A stretch of DNA of 40,719 bases from CAYTES01 sp964436935 (GTDB lineage Bacteria > Patescibacteriota > Gracilibacteria > UBA1369 > UBA12473): the NCBI GenBank assembly GCA_964436935.1, contig CAYTES010000008.1, positions 1 through 40,719 on the forward strand, in the 5' to 3' direction. The notes under the pieces are model-generated. The model did not search any database, was not told the origin of the DNA, and was given only the letters and a program-made list of their open reading frames with translations. The translations under genes were made by a program, and so were the position numbers. Below, one piece after another: positions 15,511-22,952 of the stretch. Every line of letters starts with the position of its first letter. Positions within the stretch are counted from its first letter, which is position 1.

Positions 15511-17022
15511 ATGAGCAGTCTGGAATCCGACTCTCGTTACAAGTTGATGGAAAGCGGTATTACCCATAATGGCTATGTCGCCCCACCGTGGATTGAAAAT
15601 GAGGGACGCTATTTTAATGAGGAAGGAATTTTCAATCCTGATGCGTACGATCCTTCCGCTCCTTATAAAATTCAAGGAAAAAGCTTCCGATTGGCCTCCA
15701 ATCCCGACAAGGAATTTGAAGACCCCTTTGATCTTGATAATTTGAGGTTTCTGGAAAAGCATAAAATTGAAAACTTATTGAAAAAATTGGAAGGTTTGGC
15801 CGCCGAAATTGCGGACACGGGCAGTACAAAAGAGGTGGTAGCCATGATTGGAACCGGTGGAACCATTGCCATGACCTTTGTGAATGGAGAAGAAAAACCG
15901 ACCTTGGATCCTGAATATTTATTGAAGTATGCAGGGGGTGCCTTGGATGAGCGATTTTCTGTCTCAAGCACCCAATACCCCACTCCGATCGACAGCTCAA
16001 AACAAGAGTTTGATTACGAAGCCGATCTTGCCATTGCCATGAGTTGGATCTGGAAAAACATGAGCGATCAACTAAAAGAATGCTTTGCCGGATTTGCGAT
16101 TCCGCACGGCACGGATACTCTAGGAGGAGGTTCTAACAGCACCTCCATGATGTTGGGGCCTAACTGTCCTTTTTCAGTTGGTTTTGTGGGGGCTCAGAAA
16201 ACCACCCAACATCTTTACTCAGATGTAGGAACCAATATTAGAGGTTTATTCGATACGCTCCACACCCTCAAAAGGCAAAAAAAAGTTGCACGATTTGTGT
16301 ACATGGGAGGAACGGAAGGGGGCGCTTTTCATCCCGCCGGAGTCATAAAAATCGATGATCGTCATGCCAACGCCTTTAGAACGCCCATCCATGAACGATT
16401 GATTAATGCTTCGGATTTTGGTCTCGGTGGCATGATCGATCGCTTTGGTCGACGCTATATGGAGACTTTGGACCGAGAGGGTGCGCAGAAAGCCTTCCAA
16501 CCCATTATTCTAAGAGGATACGCCCCGGTGATTGACCTCACTCCTAAATTAGGGACCAATCCGGCGTTGTACTATCAACAAATTTCTACCAATGAATCGG
16601 CAATTGCAGTTTTATTAACCACTTTTGGTTCCTACACCGTAAATCCTAAAGTTCGTAAAGCCATTACGCTGGCTGCCCAGGCGAAAGGGAAAATTGTTTT
16701 GGGTGCAAACCCTTTTCCGGGCGGAAGCACCAATCATAATTATGGACCGGCCAAAGAATTACGAGAGAATGGCGCCTATGCTGTAGGCACGTTGCCGGAT
16801 GCCACCATGATTAAAGTTTTCCTTGCTCATTCGGTTTTCGGCAATAATCTACCCCTGTTGGTGCAGTTTTTAATCGAAAATAATTTCATTGGCGAACAAA
16901 ACCCCGGCGAGTGGATGCTCAATAGTGAGGATGGAGTGGTCACCCCTGAATTGGACACCAGTGTTTCTTCTATGCCGCGATTTGGAGCTCCGGATGCCTT
17001 TTTTCAGAAAGTGAAAGCTTGA
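15511..17022 (+). CDS. Asparaginase/glutaminase-family protein with N-terminal extension
   Basis: The enzyme family hydrolyses L-asparagine (or glutamine) to the acid and ammonia. The first nucleophile motif GTGGTIA is at residues 114-120, the second HGTDT at 199-203, and VIKIDDRHANAFRTP at about 285-300 matches the region that carries the catalytic Lys. At 503 residues it is much longer than the usual 330; the first 105 residues are an extension of unknown role. Long relatives include archaeal GatD, but no GatE-like partner is here. No signal peptide is seen, so it is cytoplasmic. In a host-dependent bacterium it could scavenge amino acids. The 3' end is duplicated upstream at 15304. Confidence 0.88.
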   Translation: MSSLESDSRYKLMESGITHNGYVAPPWIENEGRYFNEEGIFNPDAYDPSAPYKIQGKSFRLASNPDKEFEDPFDLDNLRFLEKHKIENLLKKLEGLAAEIADTGSTKEVVAMIGTGGTIAMTFVNGEEKPTLDPEYLLKYAGGALDERFSVSSTQYPTPIDSSKQEFDYEADLAIAMSWIWKNMSDQLKECFAGFAIPHGTDTLGGGSNSTSMMLGPNCPFSVGFVGAQKTTQHLYSDVGTNIRGLFDTLHTLKRQKKVARFVYMGGTEGGAFHPAGVIKIDDRHANAFRTPIHERLINASDFGLGGMIDRFGRRYMETLDREGAQKAFQPIILRGYAPVIDLTPKLGTNPALYYQQISTNESAIAVLLTTFGSYTVNPKVRKAITLAAQAKGKIVLGANPFPGGSTNHNYGPAKELRENGAYAVGTLPDATMIKVFLAHSVFGNNLPLLVQFLIENNFIGEQNPGEWMLNSEDGVVTPELDTSVSSMPRFGAPDAFFQKVKA

Positions 17023-17056
17023 GCCTTCGTCGGCACATAACAACCTGTTCATGAAC
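16972..17056 (+). repeat. Direct repeat, downstream copy
   Basis: This is the asparaginase 3' end and flank that pairs with 15304-15391. The two copies bracket the whole asparaginase gene and its promoter, so recombination between them would remove about 1.67 kb. Confidence 0.8.
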
Positions 17057-17106
17057 AATTCATGAAATTTTTATGAACCTTTGCTCAAGACGCTCCAACG
17101 GTCTCC

Positions 17107-18210
17107 CTAAAACGTCATCATCATCCCCCGTTTGAAATGTCCCTGGCTCAGAATTTCCATGCCAGGCTTTTCCGTGATTTCGCCCATCACTTGGGCCGGA
17201 ATGTTGTGTTTGCGCGCCGTAGCGATCACTTCTTTGGCCTCGCGCTCTTCCACGACCATGATCATGCCAATGCCCATATTCCACGTGGTGTAGGCTTCTT
17301 CGTCCATCACATTGCCCAACGCCTGAAGTTTGAGCATGAAAGGATGCGCAGCCAAGGTATTGTCGATACGCGCCCCCCGTTTCACCTTTTTCAAAATGCG
17401 TTCCAAATTCCCGGGGAGTCCGCCGCCGGTGTTGTGAACAATCGCTTTGGGATGCACCCGCGCCTCTCCTTTCTTGTACCGCCCGATCATGTCTAAAATA
17501 CAGTTGTGGTAGAGTCGTGAGGGAATCAACGCAATGTCGCCCCAAGTGTTGGATGTATTGAATTTGCGGCGATGCCAGTTCTCACCGTACTCCTTTTTCA
17601 AAATATAACGCACTAATGAATACCCGTTAGACCGAAACCCTCGACTTTGCAAGCCGATGATTTTATCTCCCGGCCGCACATGCATCCCGGTGATGAATTT
17701 ATGTTTTTCCACGATCCCCACCGCCGAAGCGTTCCAGGTCATGCTTTTCACTTGATCCCGCAGCTCACCGATTTCACCCCCTGCAATCACCACCGACTGC
17801 TCTCGACACGCCTCTGCCAATCCGTCCATCATCTCCCCAATCGCCTTTTTATCCACTTTTTTCGTATCAATCGTATTGGTGATCGAGAGCACTTCTGCTC
17901 CCACACACACCGCGTCGTCCGCCACCATGGCCAACAGATCGTAACCGAGTGTGTCATAGCGGTTCATTTGTTCCGCCACCATCATCTTACTGCCGACCCC
18001 GTCGTCATTTTGAACCAATAAAAAATCACCGCAGTCAAGGGCGCCTGTAAAGCCGCCCTCCATTTTTAAAGGAGTTCCAAACATCCCCTTGCGAGAAGAA
18101 TGTGTCGACAACGCGGCCTCATAGGCACGCCGCGAAGCGCTATCCCCAGCTTCGATATCCACTCCGGCTTTTTTATACGTGGCACGGGGACCGGAGGTTT
18201 TTCGAGGCAT
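17107..18210 (-). CDS. purM: Phosphoribosylformylglycinamidine cyclo-ligase (AIR synthase)
   Basis: PurM closes the imidazole ring of AIR using ATP in the fifth step of purine synthesis. The 367-residue protein shows the family landmarks: DGVGSKMMVAEQMNRYDTLG, MVADDAVCVGAEVLSITNTI, VVIAGGEIGEL, IGLQSRGFRSNGYSLVR and VHNTGGGLPGNLERIL. No other purine gene is in the window, so the pathway is either scattered or reduced to a few steps, as happens in small genomes. It converges on the asparaginase gene, with 84 bases between the stops. The start is an ATG with no Shine-Dalgarno. Confidence 0.95.
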   Translation of the reverse strand: MPRKTSGPRATYKKAGVDIEAGDSASRRAYEAALSTHSSRKGMFGTPLKMEGGFTGALDCGDFLLVQNDDGVGSKMMVAEQMNRYDTLGYDLLAMVADDAVCVGAEVLSITNTIDTKKVDKKAIGEMMDGLAEACREQSVVIAGGEIGELRDQVKSMTWNASAVGIVEKHKFITGMHVRPGDKIIGLQSRGFRSNGYSLVRYILKKEYGENWHRRKFNTSNTWGDIALIPSRLYHNCILDMIGRYKKGEARVHPKAIVHNTGGGLPGNLERILKKVKRGARIDNTLAAHPFMLKLQALGNVMDEEAYTTWNMGIGMIMVVEEREAKEVIATARKHNIPAQVMGEITEKPGMEILSQGHFKRGMMMTF

Positions 18211-18421
18211 AAGGGGAGTTTAAACGATAGAATGGACGGAATGAGACGCCTGACGGCTTCACCTTTCAAGAGTAGGAACTATTTAAAAGAGTGTCAAGGC
18301 AAGGCTGCGGATTTTTACCACGTCAATGGACTAGAAAAATCACCAGTTACTGGTCGGCTGATAAAAAACGCCGCCATGCAAAGCGTTCGCCCGGCCGCCT
18401 CTTCCCGTTTTTTTAGGAACT

Positions 18422-18430
18422 TGCTAAAGT
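18422..18430 (+). promoter_or_regulatory. ccdA extended -10, leaderless type
   Basis: TGCTAAAGT (hexamer 18425-18430) ends exactly six bases before the ATG at 18437. Upstream at 18342-18354 is the palindrome ACCAGTTACTGGT, a possible operator. The remainder of 18211-18421 shows nothing else. Confidence 0.5.
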
Positions 18431-18436
18431 AGCCCC

Positions 18437-19198
18437 ATGTCCGAACTCAATTTCACTGTCGCCCTGATTGGAGGATTTTTATCCTTCTTCTCTCCCTGCA
18501 TGCTGCCGATTTTACCGGCCTTTCTATCGTATATTTCCGGCATTTCAGTGAGGCCTGACACCCTTAAACTGCAGCCGAAAGCGGCCCGCATCACACTGCT
18601 CCTGCATACGCTGGTGTTTGCCCTGGGATTTTCCCTGCTTTTTCTCATTCTGGGAGGATTGATCGGCGCGGTGGGTGATTTGTTTTTCAAAAATAGCGAT
18701 GTGATTCGTCGGGTTGGAGGTGTTTTTCTGATACTTTTTGGAATTTATACGGCGGGCTGGATCAAAAAAAATCCCTTCGTGCGCAAATTTTCAGTGCCGC
18801 TCCCTCGCTTTTTAGATTCTTTTGATTATCTCAAATCTTTTGCCACGGGGTTTTTCTTTGCCGCCGGGTGGTCCCCCTGCTACGGCCCCATCATTGGAGG
18901 TATCTTTGCGCTCGTGGCGTTCGACGGAAGTTTTTGGAGCGGAATTCAATTTTTTGCCGCCTATAGCATCGGATTTACTCTCCCGTTGTTGCTGTCGTCT
19001 TTATTCTTAGCTTCATTCATTCAAGTTGTAAAAAAAAGCCGTTTTCTCGAATATTTTTCCGCGCTCACCGGGATTTTTCTTATTTTTCTCGGGGTACTCT
19101 TGCTCATGAATGACTTTGTTCTGGTCGAACAATGGTTTTATAAATTTTATGATTTTTTTGGATTCGAAACGGTGCCCCCGCTTCCTACCTCTTTTTAA
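18437..19198 (+). CDS. ccdA: CcdA-type thiol-disulfide transmembrane protein
   Basis: CcdA/DsbD-core proteins carry electrons from cytoplasmic thioredoxin across the membrane to reduce extracytoplasmic thiols. The 253-residue protein has six hydrophobic segments and the two reactive cysteines in their typical settings: C21 in FFSPCMLPILP and C148 in AAGWSPCYGPIIGG. No cytochrome c genes or thioredoxin-like partner are beside it, so general disulfide reduction on surface proteins is more likely than haem attachment. The gene overlaps the end of the convergent DUF4112 gene by 14 bases. Confidence 0.92.
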   Translation: MSELNFTVALIGGFLSFFSPCMLPILPAFLSYISGISVRPDTLKLQPKAARITLLLHTLVFALGFSLLFLILGGLIGAVGDLFFKNSDVIRRVGGVFLILFGIYTAGWIKKNPFVRKFSVPLPRFLDSFDYLKSFATGFFFAAGWSPCYGPIIGGIFALVAFDGSFWSGIQFFAAYSIGFTLPLLLSSLFLASFIQVVKKSRFLEYFSALTGIFLIFLGVLLLMNDFVLVEQWFYKFYDFFGFETVPPLPTSF

Positions 19199-19811
19199 GC
19201 ATCCATCCCCCAACCTTCAACGCTCGCCCCACCTTTTTTCGGGAAAGTTCCACTGCTTTTAACTTTTCAGGATCCACGCCGTTTTGAGCCGCTTCCTTCA
19301 TCAAGCGCTCCACACGTTCTTCAAAAAATCCCGCTGCTTTTACATTGGATTTATAAAAATAATCGGCCACATCCCCCACCCCGGGAATCAAGCCAATGAA
19401 AAAATCTTTAATCGATAATTTGACCAATTCGCTTCTTTTCTCAGCACCTAGTCCCGAATAACACGCTTCTCCGTACAAATAACAAAAATTCACTACCTCG
19501 GCACCCAAATCCCCGGCTCCAGGCAATACCGCCTCGATGATGGCCTTGATCGGAAACACATCGAAAATCCGCGCCACCAGCTTCACCCGATCCGCTGAAC
19601 CCGCTGCTTTTTTCAAATCTTCCACGATACGCTCCCGAACGCACTCTTGTCCTTGGGGAGCCAACCCCTCATACGATGTTCCAGCCATCACCACGGCGGT
19701 ACACGCGGCCGTTCCCTCCCGAATACGTTCAAGGCTCCTTATTCTTGTTTCGGGCACACGCTCCAATTCCACACGATCTCTTGCTCCACCTTCATTTTTT
19801 TCGAATACCAT
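19185..19811 (-). CDS. DUF4112-like protein
   Basis: A 208-residue protein. Residues about 80-175 have the two glycine/proline motifs of DUF4112: VLPGAGDLGAEVV and, about 50 residues later, GLIPGVGDVADYFYKSN, each in a hydrophobic stretch that may dip into the membrane. A helical N-terminal region (about 1-75) and a basic C-terminal helix flank them. The function of the family is unknown. A TATAAT hexamer lies at 19831-19836 on the minus strand, 19 bases before the start. Between it and the ATG is a short palindrome (AAGGG-N4-CCCTT) that could be an operator. Confidence 0.8.
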   Translation of the reverse strand: MVFEKNEGGARDRVELERVPETRIRSLERIREGTAACTAVVMAGTSYEGLAPQGQECVRERIVEDLKKAAGSADRVKLVARIFDVFPIKAIIEAVLPGAGDLGAEVVNFCYLYGEACYSGLGAEKRSELVKLSIKDFFIGLIPGVGDVADYFYKSNVKAAGFFEERVERLMKEAAQNGVDPEKLKAVELSRKKVGRALKVGGWMLKKR

Positions 19812-19863
19812 AAAAAAGGGTTATCCCTTCATTATACCCTGTTTCACCGCAAAAATCACCCCC

Positions 19864-20628
19864 CTACTCCTCAATCGCCATGAACTCAATTTCTCCGACC
19901 TCCCGCAATTCCGCTTCGACGCTTGGCGGCACCATCCCTTTCAATAAAAGCTCCAAGTCGTACCCACTGTTTGCTTTATCGGAAATGATGCGCCCTTCCT
20001 TTAAGGTAATCACTCGCGGCCGAACTTGATCCACGATTTCCCGATTGTGAGTGGCCAATACAATGGTCACTCCTTCCTGATGGAGTCCGGACAAAATATG
20101 CAGAATTTCCTGTGACCGGACAAAATCGAGGTGTCCGGTCGGCTCATCCGCCAACAACAACCGCGGATGATGCACTAGCGCTCTGGCAATGGCCACCCGC
20201 TGAATCTCACCCCCGGCCAGTTCCGCCGGAAAGCGTTGCAGATGGTCCAGCATTTCCACCCGATCCAACACTTCGTACACGCGCTCCCGAATGTCTTCGT
20301 CCTTCCAAGCACAGACCTCTAGAGCAAAGGCGACATTTTCATACACGGTTTTGCGTTCAAGCAGCTTGTAATCCTGAAAAACCATCCCCAATTTGCGGCG
20401 GTAGTCCTGCAACGTGGAGGGATCGAACTGGGACAAATCGTAGCCGTCCACGGTGAGCACTCCTTTACTGATAGGCGCTTCGCCGAGCAACGCATTGAGC
20501 AGTGTGGATTTTCCCACGCCGGAAGGCCCGATCAATGTGACCCACTCACCCCCATCGATCTCGAGATTGATGTCATGGAGCACCGTATGAGCGCCGTATT
20601 GGACCGAAACGTTCTGAAAATGAATCAT
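19864..20628 (-). CDS. ftsE: FtsE-like ABC transporter ATPase
   Basis: A 254-residue ATPase starting at the ATG at 20628; a TTG two codons upstream is less likely. Walker A GPSGVGKST is at 34-42, the Q-loop is in GMVFQDYKLL, the signature is LAGGEIQR and Walker B is LLLADEPTGHLD. The body resembles FtsE, which with FtsX activates wall hydrolases at the septum. No ftsX is adjacent here, so MacB/LolD-type exporters remain possible. The signature differs from the common LSGGEQQR. The C-terminal tail of about 30 acidic residues is longer than in E. coli FtsE. Confidence 0.85.
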   Translation of the reverse strand: MIHFQNVSVQYGAHTVLHDINLEIDGGEWVTLIGPSGVGKSTLLNALLGEAPISKGVLTVDGYDLSQFDPSTLQDYRRKLGMVFQDYKLLERKTVYENVAFALEVCAWKDEDIRERVYEVLDRVEMLDHLQRFPAELAGGEIQRVAIARALVHHPRLLLADEPTGHLDFVRSQEILHILSGLHQEGVTIVLATHNREIVDQVRPRVITLKEGRIISDKANSGYDLELLLKGMVPPSVEAELREVGEIEFMAIEE

Positions 20629-20634
20629 ACGCAA

Positions 20635-20643
20635 ATTTTGTCA
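20635..20643 (-). promoter_or_regulatory. ftsE extended -10, leaderless type
   Basis: TGACAAAAT on the minus strand ends exactly six bases before the ATG at 20628. The hexamer CAAAAT is a weak match (four of six), but the TG extension and the spacing fit the pattern of the other leaderless genes. Confidence 0.4.
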
Positions 20644-20701
20644 CGAAAGCCGAAAAAAGCCTAGTGTTTATTAAAAACTCGAGCCGCGAAATCCTAGATT
20701 T

Positions 20702-21649
20702 TCAGCTGTGGAACTTCTTGTGCACCTCCCTCAATTTTTGATTCGTGAGGTGGGTGTAGAGTTGAGTCGTGGTGATGGAGGCGTGGCCCAGCATGTCCTG
20801 AACCGAACGAATGTCCGCCCCGTTGAAAAGAAGATTGGTGGCGAAAGAATGACGCAAGGTGTGGGGTGTGACTTTTTTGATAATGCCCGCTTTGCGTGTC
20901 GTGCTACGGACTATATTTTGAATGGAAACCGCGGTGAGGCGACGCTTTTCACTCGCGTCCAAGGATTCATCACTCCGATGACGACGTTGATTGGTGAACA
21001 ACGGTTTCCAATTGTCTTCTCGAGATCGTAAATACCGTTCCAGCCATTCCACACAACGGTCGGAAAGAAAAACGATACGCGGTTTGCGGCCTTTTCCACG
21101 CACCATGAACTCTTTACGTTTCAAATCCACTTGCTCACGATTGAGATTCACCAACTCGCTCACTCGGAGTCCGGTGGAAAAAAGGGTTTCCAAAATGGCG
21201 CGATCACGGAGACCCTTGGAAGAGTCTTTGTGTGCCACGTCGAGCAATCGTTCCACTTCTTCACGCGTTAAAAACTCCACGGTGCGCTGAACCGATTTTC
21301 CAAGTTCGATTTTTTCGGGAGCCAAACAGGGGATATCATTTCGAACCAGGTATTTGAAAAAGGCGCGCAGCGCAATGAGATGATAGTTTTGCGTTTTTGG
21401 CGACAGGGTGCGACCGCGGTCGTCTTCGTAACGATTGAGGTAGAGACGATATTGATGGAGGGTGTCCAACGTGATGGTCGAAGGCTCTTTATCTCCATAC
21501 CAACCGATGAAGCGGCTCAAATAATGGTGATAGTTTTCAATGGTTTTGAGCGACTGATTTTTTCCGATTTCCGCGTGTTCGAGAAATTTTCGAAGGAAGA
21601 CCGAAAGGCGATGGCTCAGAGGGAGTGTGCGTGTTGGCTTGGAGGGCAT
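20702..21649 (-). CDS. xer: Tyrosine recombinase of the XerC/XerD family
   Basis: A 315-residue site-specific recombinase. Catalytic residues are all present: R162 (GLRVSEL), H263 and R266 (HTLRHSF), H289 (LGHAS) and the nucleophile Y298 (TTTQLYTH). The N-terminal SAM-like DNA-binding domain covers about 12-105. Xer proteins resolve chromosome dimers at dif sites; CPR genomes often encode a single Xer. An insertion of about 25 residues around 215-240 (NQRRHRSDESLDASEKRR) is longer than usual. A relation to the ftsE-like gene 74 bases downstream would fit a cell-division setting, but each has its own -10. Confidence 0.93.
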   Translation of the reverse strand: MPSKPTRTLPLSHRLSVFLRKFLEHAEIGKNQSLKTIENYHHYLSRFIGWYGDKEPSTITLDTLHQYRLYLNRYEDDRGRTLSPKTQNYHLIALRAFFKYLVRNDIPCLAPEKIELGKSVQRTVEFLTREEVERLLDVAHKDSSKGLRDRAILETLFSTGLRVSELVNLNREQVDLKRKEFMVRGKGRKPRIVFLSDRCVEWLERYLRSREDNWKPLFTNQRRHRSDESLDASEKRRLTAVSIQNIVRSTTRKAGIIKKVTPHTLRHSFATNLLFNGADIRSVQDMLGHASITTTQLYTHLTNQKLREVHKKFHS

Positions 21650-21655
21650 GTGGGT

Positions 21656-21664
21656 ATTGTAGCA
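21656..21664 (-). promoter_or_regulatory. xer extended -10, leaderless type
   Basis: TGCTACAAT on the minus strand (hexamer 21656-21661) ends six bases before the ATG at 21649, putting the transcription start on the start codon. Confidence 0.55.
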
Positions 21665-21682
21665 TGGAGAAAACCTTTCAAA

Positions 21683-21710
21683 AAAACACCCCTTTAAAAA
21701 GAGGTGTTTT
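21683..21710 (-). terminator. Terminator at the end of the pilus operon
   Basis: AAAACACCCCT (21683-21693) pairs with AGAGGTGTTTT (21700-21710) with one mismatch and a six-base loop, flanked by A and T runs. It lies 18 bases past the major pilin stop and just upstream of the xer -10. Confidence 0.75.
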
Positions 21711-21727
21711 AAAAATCAAACTTTTCT

Positions 21728-22177
21728 CTATCTCGTCACACTGATGGTTTCGGAAAGCTCCGCATTGGGAGCGGTAACCGTAAGACGGTTATTTGCATCC
21801 AAGGCGATGGTGTATCCGGTATCGTAATCGGCACAACTGGTGTAATACGCATTCGTAGCGGTTGGATCCACGGGCATTTCCGCCAAATACGTTGGAACCA
21901 AATAGCTGCAAATATTGATCTGTCCCGTACCATTCCCCACCACGGCGGCGGTTGTGGTGATTTCTGTCGGATAAGCCCCACGGTTGTCGATGGCATAGTC
22001 TGCAACCCCGTCAAGGAGCGCCTTTACGTTCGTACTACGCTCCGCATTGTTGGCTTGAGAAATTTGACGAGCCGGATTGATGGCCACAATGACGATGGCG
22101 GCTAAAATAGCAATAATAACAATCACCAATAACACTTCCACCAACGTAAAACCCTTCATCGATTTTTTTACTTTCAT
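21728..22177 (-). CDS. pilA: Major type IV pilin
   Basis: A 149-residue prepilin: short basic leader MKVKKSMKG, cleavage before FTLVEVLLVIVIIAILAAIV with the conserved Glu at mature position 5, then a hydrophobic spine and a globular head. The head contains two Cys pairs' worth of cysteine-bearing segments (INICSYLVP and YYTSCADYDTG) that could form the C-terminal disulfide loop. It is the last gene of the pilus operon and the only small classical pilin, so it probably builds the fibre. A TAAAAT hexamer at 22201-22206 (minus strand) may give it extra transcription, as expected for a subunit needed in excess. Confidence 0.93.
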   Translation of the reverse strand: MKVKKSMKGFTLVEVLLVIVIIAILAAIVIVAINPARQISQANNAERSTNVKALLDGVADYAIDNRGAYPTEITTTAAVVGNGTGQINICSYLVPTYLAEMPVDPTATNAYYTSCADYDTGYTIALDANNRLTVTAPNAELSETISVTR

Positions 22178-22216
22178 GGGGAGAGGATAAGAAAATAATT
22201 ATTTTAGAACAGGTTC

Positions 22217-22423
22217 TTAAATCACGTTATCATCGGGATATTGTTTTGGCAAATTCGAGTAACGCCCCCAATCCATAACAGGCAAAGCGACTTCAACGGG
22301 GTTACCATCTTCAAATGGAGTATTCCATGTTAAACGCAACCAGCTCAAATAAAATAGAATTCCAAAAAAGAAAAGCAGCTGCAGACCAAACAGAATCACG
22401 TATTTTTCGCTAAGCTTTAACAT
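22217..22423 (-). CDS. Small single-pass membrane protein of the pilus operon
   Basis: A 68-residue protein with one membrane helix (about residues 8-28, YVILFGLQLLFFFGILFYLS) and a polar tail of 40 residues. It overlaps the PilO-like gene by 14 bases, so it is translated from the same message. No family is recognised. By position it could stand in for PilP or stabilise the PilN/PilO inner-membrane complex; this is inferred from context only. Confidence 0.7.
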   Translation of the reverse strand: MLKLSEKYVILFGLQLLFFFGILFYLSWLRLTWNTPFEDGNPVEVALPVMDWGRYSNLPKQYPDDNVI

Positions 22424-22952
22424 AAAGTTGAATGATTAAACGAATATTTTTGCGCGCGGCTTCTTCCCCTGAAAGAAGCAAATTCGGATCGGTGTAATCG
22501 ATTTCAGTCACTCGAATCATGTAAGGCAATTGCTCCAATGCCGTCAAAAAATCACTTAAATTCTGTTGACTTCCATAAAATTCAATCTGATAATCAAGTG
22601 TTTCGGAGGCGGTATTTGTTGATTTCTCAAGAGAAGTTAATTTTAAATTTAGATTTAACCTTTGTCCGGTGGTTTCAACTTGATCGATAAAATGGATGTA
22701 CTGACTTTCATCCTGAGGGCGAAGCGACAATAAAAAAGCGATTACTCCCTTTGTGTCTTCGGTGTACAGCAACAGACTTTGTTCGAAGTTGGGCTGAATA
22801 TCTTTCGCTTCGATCAAAAAATCTTCCAATGCTTTGATCTCTTTATGAATCGATTGAATGGATAGTCCCAAAATAACAATCGTGAAGGCGCACATCCCGA
22901 TCAATAAGGTTGAGAAAGCGGTTACGCGCGCGATGGAATCGGATAATTTCAT
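22410..22952 (-). CDS. pilO: PilO-like pilus assembly protein
   Basis: A 180-residue protein with one N-terminal membrane helix (about 13-34), a coiled-coil stretch (about 35-70) and a ferredoxin-like C-terminal domain. The pattern IHFIDQVETTGQRLNLNL followed by a YGSQQNLSDFLTALEQLP segment is typical of PilO. PilO pairs with PilN to align the pilus motor with the envelope. It overlaps the PilM-PilN gene by four bases (ATGA) and the next small gene by 14 bases. Confidence 0.82.
   Translation of the reverse strand: MKLSDSIARVTAFSTLLIGMCAFTIVILGLSIQSIHKEIKALEDFLIEAKDIQPNFEQSLLLYTEDTKGVIAFLLSLRPQDESQYIHFIDQVETTGQRLNLNLKLTSLEKSTNTASETLDYQIEFYGSQQNLSDFLTALEQLPYMIRVTEIDYTDPNLLLSGEEAARKNIRLIIQLYVKA

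Noticed and set aside
18100..18432. 110-residue open frame upstream of ccdA
   Set aside because: It overlaps the purM start on the opposite strand, has no promoter, and its C-terminal half has no protein-like character.
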